Below, in pieces: positions 19,954-20,142 of a stretch of DNA of 20,142 nt (within the stretch, counting starts at the first letter, position 1; each line of letters begins with the position of its first letter). The DNA comes from DASYSA01 sp036003885 (lineage in GTDB: Bacteria > Acidobacteriota > Blastocatellia > UBA7656): the NCBI GenBank assembly GCA_036003885.1, contig DASYSA010000036.1, positions 1 to 20,142 on the forward strand. Direction: 5' to 3'. Below the pieces are notes generated by a model. It was not told where the DNA came from. It searched no databases and saw only the letters and a list, made by a program, of their open reading frames with translations. Made by a program: the position numbers and the translations under genes.

Positions 19954-19984
19954 CGGGAGCTGCGTCGTCCAGACGCAGCTCCCG
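19954..19984. repeat. Perfect 13-bp stem-loop downstream of the lmo0937-type gene
   Basis: CGGGAGCTGCGTC (19954-19966) and GACGCAGCTCCCG (19972-19984) are perfect reverse complements around a 5-nt loop GTCCA. It lies 58 nt after the stop codon. There is no U-run, so it is a transcript-stabilising hairpin or a non-canonical terminator. Confidence 0.7.
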
Positions 19985-20110
19985 GCAATGGGTGGGTTCA
20001 AAGAGGAAGGGTTTGTGCCGCGGGTATCGACGAGGCAGGCTTACAGCGAATCACACAACTCCTCGTCGAAACCCTTGTCAGTCCGCCGACAAAAAAAGGG
20101 AGGGACTCAT

Positions 20111-20142
20111 ATGGCATCCCGTCACGTCGCTCACAAGACCAG
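20111..20142 (+). CDS. Start of a further gene, cut by the window edge
   Basis: ATG 20111 opens a frame (MASRHVAHKT...) that runs off the right end after about 10 codons. It is preceded by a purine-rich AAAAGGGAGGGAC with a suitable Shine-Dalgarno at about 7 nt. Too little is present to name it. Confidence 0.4.
   Translation, partial: MASRHVAHKT

Noticed and set aside
1..20142. CRISPR arrays, insertion sequences, tRNA or rRNA genes, phage genes
   Set aside because: No regularly spaced repeats, transposase, cloverleaf or phage-like sequences were recognised by eye in any part of the window.

Overview
The window (about 20 kb, moderately GC-rich) comes from the chromosome of a free-living bacterium. 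Gene content does not fix the phylum. The soluble multi-domain kinases, the G/A-rich intergenic hairpin, the 'TCACACGAA' dispersed-type repeat and the beta-propeller proteins fit an Acidobacteriota-like soil or freshwater lineage, but this is inference. No plasmid, phage, insertion sequence, CRISPR, tRNA or rRNA signal was seen.

Left flank (1-4511): the C-terminal end of a DegT/DnrJ/EryC1/StrS sugar aminotransferase; a long G/A-rich hairpin between convergent genes; an elongation factor P paralogue with a YeiP/EfpL-type loop (minus strand); an FAD-dependent sugar-lactone oxidase; and a secreted protein with propeller repeats and an alpha-helical domain (minus strand).

Centre (4967-12977): a gas vesicle cluster, all on the plus strand. 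A stand-alone Clp-type AAA+ ATPase comes first, then gvpF, gvpG, a fused double ArsA/Get3-type ATPase, a GvpF/L protein, gvpS, a third GvpF/L protein, gvpK, gvpJ and finally gvpA. The F-G-L-S-K-J order matches Bacillus (Priestia) megaterium. The double Get3-like ATPase and the extra GvpF/L protein are insertions into that order. The Clp-type ATPase lies where gvpN lies in that species, and no GvpN or GvpC is present.

Signalling (13084-16984): immediately after gvpA come a soluble GAF-PAS-PAS histidine kinase and a REC-kinase-REC hybrid. Neither has a DNA-binding output, so the final regulator lies elsewhere.

Stress islet (17312-20142): a small four-cysteine protein, a CsbD-like protein, a YflT/GSP17M-like stress protein, a proline-rich small protein, two tiny membrane proteins (one in the lmo0937 family, 50 aa) and the first codons of another gene. 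A strong intrinsic terminator lies at 18185-18218.

The main unexpected observation is a set of sigma-54 (RpoN) type -24/-12 promoters. Three match TGGCAC-N5-TTGC exactly (4967, 18366, 18915), and weaker ones lie at 6531, 19498 and perhaps 17228. All are on the plus strand, in front of the AAA gene, gvpF and the stress genes. The site at 18915 points into a gene-free stretch whose predicted transcript closes with a perfect 12-bp stem followed by a U-run, with a competing internal pairing: a candidate sigma-54-driven structured RNA. The inferred picture is a flotation and stress programme under RpoN control with a nearby kinase cascade.
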